Shown here: piece after piece, positions 61,217 through 64,000 of the stretch
How positions within the stretch are numbered: position 1 is the stretch's first letter
How the letters are laid out: every line of letters starts with the position of its first letter
DNA from: Bacterioplanoides sp965200585
GTDB taxonomy: Bacteria; Pseudomonadota; Gammaproteobacteria; Pseudomonadales; Oceanobacteraceae
Reading direction: 5' to 3' (one strand)
DNA: 64,000 nt
NCBI RefSeq assembly: GCF_965200585.1
Contig: NZ_OZ241361.1
The notes under the pieces: model-generated
Told to the model about the DNA's origin: nothing
Databases searched by the model: none
The model's input: only the letters and a program-made list of their open reading frames with translations
Program-made: the position numbers and the translations under genes

Positions 61217-63124
61217 TTATGGTGTAAGTAAACGTGATATCGAACCTCCAGGTGCTGTAATCGTTACCTCAATGCTTACTGCGGCACCCTCTTGGACGTA
61301 GTTTACCAGAAAAAGATCACCAAACCGTGATGGTAGGCCGGTAAAATTGCTATCTAATAAACCAATATCATTACCCACATCGCCCGTTCTTCCAAAAATT
61401 TCATAACCATCACCAGTGACAGAAAGGCTAGTACTTGCTGCGGCTTTACTCAGGTTTTGATCTGCAATATATACAAAGAAACTGCCAGAGGCACCTAATG
61501 AACCATTGAACAGTGTAAAATCCCTACCATTAGCGGACTCAAACAAGAGTATCTGATTTGGCTGTATAGTCGCCTGGCTAATGACTACAGAATCGCGAAC
61601 ATGCATCATGGAACCACAATGGCCAACTGATCTTGCAGCATCAGAACATAAAGCACCTTGGTATAAGGTTGGTGCCAGATCATGTATTCCATCGCTGTCA
61701 TAATCAGCAAAAAATTCAATAGGGCCATTAGCATTAACATCTAACTCTGTTGTATCACTATTTAGTTGTAAGTTAAGCTTGTCATCATCTCTTACCGCTT
61801 CTGCAAACGCTTCAAAAGACTCCCCTGTATCGTAAACACCATTATTATTACTATCAGTAAAACCAGCTTCGCCTTCGGTGTATGCCAAAATAGTTGTTAG
61901 TCCGTTAGCACTGCTGCCACGAACAGGATCTGTTTCATTAACACGATTTAGGCCTGAATACTCCGGATCGCGTTCTTGACCCGGGCGGTAGCCAGTACTC
62001 CTCCATGTGACTGAGCAGGAGCCATTCAGTGTTAAACAGGATGGAGGAATCAAGCCGCTTTCAGCTGTAAAATTAACAATTGTATTGTCAGGGACAGGGT
62101 TTTGGAACTGATCTCCAACAAAGGCCGTAACTTCTACTTCAACACCAGAAAAATCATAACTCCCAGGGTTGAGGATATTAGCAACAACTTCAAAGCTATC
62201 CTGATCGGCAAGACCCGTGGTCACAGCAACAGGTAAAGAATTGGTTGATATTTCAGTCACGTTATCATTTGCCAATGTTGTTGCTACAACGGATGTAATA
62301 GCATTCGCGGTACCGGATCGAATATTAGCAATAGCCTCTCCCGACTCATTTGTGATAGCCGAAGGTAAAGCCAAAGAGATGCCACCAGCTGAGTTGGTTA
62401 GCTCAAAATTAACCGTTTTACCCTCAATTGGATTATTCGTTTCATCCAATACAATAAAAGTAATTGAAGAGAATTTCGGCAGCGCCGAGTTAGCAATGGT
62501 TGAGATAGATATTGCGGGAGCACTGACAGACCCAAAAGTAATAGCACCAACCTCTGGAGATGCTACGGTCAGTGTACCTGTTGCAGTATGAACCGCCGTA
62601 TTGGTATTAATATCGCCCGTGGCGCCCGGTGCAAACAGGCGGAAAGATATAATATCTGTTCCAGAGCACCCTTGAGCTTCATAAGTCACACTCACTTCCC
62701 CACTGGATGTTCTGACTCTCTGACGGCTGAAACTGGCTTTTGCCGGAACCTGAGCTGAGCAGCTTGAACTGAACTCCACCTCATATTCTGTAGAAACAAT
62801 TTTTGCATTATTACTATCAATATCAACAATATTGGCAGAGATATTCGTGGTACCACCAGCACTTAAGTTATTGTTTGTAATCTCTAGTGACCCAACGGAA
62901 AAGCTGGCACCGCTACCAGTTCCTAAACGAGGGTTATCAATAGAAGTATTGGTTGTCACGTCATCAGAAGTACCATCACCATTATCAACAGTAGTACTTC
63001 CTCCGTCCTCTTCATTATTGTTAGTGGTTTCATTGCTGACAACATCACTTCCCCCGCCACTGCCACCACAGGCAGCTAGAAACAAGGTTAATAACGGAAT
63101 GGCTATCGCCGTGGGCTTAAACAT
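61217..63124 (-). CDS. Large Ig-like repeat lipoprotein
   Basis: A 635-residue predicted lipoprotein with signal MFKPTAIAIPLLTLFLAACGG (lipobox LAAC, Cys19), followed by a low-complexity Gly/Ser/Asn/Thr/Asp linker (about 20-70). The mature part has at least two bacterial Ig-like (invasin/Big_1-type) modules (about 205-310 and 310-420). It contains DSNNNGVYDTGE and DYDSDGIHD, which look like calcium-binding loops. The start at 63124 has GGAG 9 nt upstream. Outer-membrane or surface location is inferred. It stands alone. Confidence 0.82.
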   Translation of the reverse strand: MFKPTAIAIPLLTLFLAACGGSGGGSDVVSNETTNNNEEDGGSTTVDNGDGTSDDVTTNTSIDNPRLGTGSGASFSVGSLEITNNNLSAGGTTNISANIVDIDSNNAKIVSTEYEVEFSSSCSAQVPAKASFSRQRVRTSSGEVSVTYEAQGCSGTDIISFRLFAPGATGDINTNTAVHTATGTLTVASPEVGAITFGSVSAPAISISTIANSALPKFSSITFIVLDETNNPIEGKTVNFELTNSAGGISLALPSAITNESGEAIANIRSGTANAITSVVATTLANDNVTEISTNSLPVAVTTGLADQDSFEVVANILNPGSYDFSGVEVEVTAFVGDQFQNPVPDNTIVNFTAESGLIPPSCLTLNGSCSVTWRSTGYRPGQERDPEYSGLNRVNETDPVRGSSANGLTTILAYTEGEAGFTDSNNNGVYDTGESFEAFAEAVRDDDKLNLQLNSDTTELDVNANGPIEFFADYDSDGIHDLAPTLYQGALCSDAARSVGHCGSMMHVRDSVVISQATIQPNQILLFESANGRDFTLFNGSLGASGSFFVYIADQNLSKAAASTSLSVTGDGYEIFGRTGDVGNDIGLLDSNFTGLPSRFGDLFLVNYVQEGAAVSIEVTITAPGGSISRLLTP

Positions 63125-63228
63125 ACGCAATCGCTCCATCTGAGGTTTATCCCAATCAGTCTCTGATAACTGGCTAGCATAGCACTGACCAGCGAACTGT
63201 TAATACTATTTAGTTCACAAGCTTTAAC

Positions 63229-63267
63229 AAAAAAAGCGCGTAAGTGCCTAAACACTAACGCGCTTTT
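63229..63267 (-). terminator. Terminator after gltD
   Basis: AAAAGCGCGTAAGTG and CACTAACGCGCTTTT form a long stem with one A-A mismatch and a 6-nt loop. On the minus strand it ends in seven U residues, 48 bp past the gltD stop. Confidence 0.92.
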
Positions 63268-63314
63268 ATTTTTTCAGGGACGGTTTTGCAAGTGTCTCTT
63301 AAACGTCTGGCTGT

Positions 63315-64000
63315 TTATACATCCAGATAGTCCAGAATGCCTTCGGCTGCCTGGCGACCTTCCCAGATGGCCGTCACCACCAGATCAGAGCCACGCACCA
63401 TATCTCCGCCAGCGAAGACTTTTGGATTGCTTGTCTGGAACTTAAACTCCTGCTCTTCCGGTGCAACCACGCCATCCCAGCTGTTCAGCTCGATACCGAA
63501 GTCTTTGAACCATGGAGCCGGGCTTGGGCGGAAACCAAAGGCAACCAGTACAGCGTCAGCTGGCAGGATTTCTTCTGAACCTTCAACAACCTGAGGGCGA
63601 CGGCGGCCGTTTTCATCCGGCTCCCCCATTTCCGTAGTAACCACCTTAACGCCTTCCACCTTGTCTTCACCAACAATGGCAACTGGCTGACGGTTAAACA
63701 GGAACTGCACACCTTCTTCACGCGCATTCTGTACTTCCCGTACAGAACCCGGCATGTTGGCTTCATCACGACGATAGGCACAGGTAACGCTATTGGCAGT
63801 CTGGCGAATCGAGGTGCGGTTACAGTCCATCGCGGTATCACCACCACCTAAGACCACTACCTTTTTACCTTTCATATCGATAAAGTCAGCGGCGTCTTTT
63901 TCAAAGCCCAGATTGCGATTCACATTAGCAATCAGGAAATCTAATGCATCGTGTACGCCCGGCAGATCTTCACCCGGGAAACCACCTTTCATGTAGTTGT
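63315..64000 (-). CDS. gltD: Glutamate synthase small subunit (5' part cut by window edge)
   Basis: NADPH- and iron-sulfur-linked subunit that supplies electrons to GltB for glutamate synthesis. About 228 C-terminal residues lie in the window, including the second dinucleotide-binding motif VVVLGGGDTAMDC, AYRRDEANMPGS, and the FAD-binding end FAGGDMVRGSDLVVTAIWEG. The frame stays open through base 64000, so an internal ATG near 63992 is not the start. gltB would be expected further upstream. Confidence 0.96.
   Translation of the reverse strand, partial: NYMKGGFPGEDLPGVHDALDFLIANVNRNLGFEKDAADFIDMKGKKVVVLGGGDTAMDCNRTSIRQTANSVTCAYRRDEANMPGSVREVQNAREEGVQFLFNRQPVAIVGEDKVEGVKVVTTEMGEPDENGRRRPQVVEGSEEILPADAVLVAFGFRPSPAPWFKDFGIELNSWDGVVAPEEQEFKFQTSNPKVFAGGDMVRGSDLVVTAIWEGRQAAEGILDYLDV

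Noticed and set aside
63315..63992. Complete gene starting at the ATG near 63992
   Set aside because: The frame continues open to the window edge and the sequence is the C-terminal part of GltD, so this ATG is internal.

Overview
The window is a piece of a gammaproteobacterial chromosome, most likely an Oceanospirillales-type marine heterotroph (Thalassolituus/Oceanobacter/Oleispira-like). This is inferred from gene order, from a DopC/DopE-type helicase-loader pair, from a HapR/LuxR-family TetR regulator outside Vibrio, and from a secreted lipase with its chaperone. GC content is moderate, with AT-rich intergenic spacers. No rRNA, tRNA, CRISPR array, insertion sequence or prophage was seen.

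Bases 1-27,000 hold the deeply conserved Pseudomonas/Oceanospirillales housekeeping neighbourhood, in order along the minus strand: grpE-dnaK-dnaJ, dapB, carA-carB-greA, then rlmE-ftsH, folP-glmM and tpiA (cut by the left edge). recN and yhbY point the other way. Several insertions break the block. Between yhbY and greA sits a lipid/CoA cassette: CoA-transferase, KAS III-like synthase, fabA, an exported isochorismatase-like hydrolase with a divergent AraC regulator, and an acyl-CoA thioesterase. A HapR/LuxR-type regulator lies between carA and dapB, and a small exported unknown protein lies between dapB and dnaJ. Visible control sites include a sigma-32-like promoter before grpE, an SOS promoter with overlapping LexA boxes before recN, and a terminator hairpin in the carA leader.

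Bases 27,000-36,400 are more accessory: a DUF4136 lipoprotein, a flavin oxidoreductase plus enoyl-CoA isomerase pair, two immunity-type genes downstream of a decayed toxin 3' end, a flavodoxin-like protein and an MmcQ-type protein. Then come alr, the divergent dopC-dopE pair (dopC with three DnaT-like modules), a PD-(D/E)XK-like protein and a hicA-hicB toxin-antitoxin pair.

Bases 36,400-64,000 carry a BaeSR-type two-component system beside a lipid-anchored di-haem cytochrome c peroxidase, then the rtcB2-prfH RNA-repair/ribosome-rescue pair with a 13-codon micro-ORF in its leader. An unknown gene follows, preceded by an 18-bp tandem-repeat array. After that come an HCCA isomerase, an SDR and a LysR regulator, SOS-controlled dinB, a MAPEG/VanZ membrane cluster, a flavodoxin region with a Fur-like box, a COG0523 GTPase, a YbbAP-type ABC exporter with divergent tesA, two cyclic-di-GMP proteins flanking lipase and its foldase, a large Ig-like lipoprotein, and the 3' part of gltD.

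The strongest unexplained signal is a family of 80-97-bp intergenic repeats (four copies, both orientations). Each copy folds into two small hairpins whose stems differ in sequence but stay paired, while the loops keep GGA. Read on that strand, the hairpins match the CsrA/RsmA binding consensus. One copy directly abuts the folP start codon, and two lie inverted between dnaK and dnaJ.
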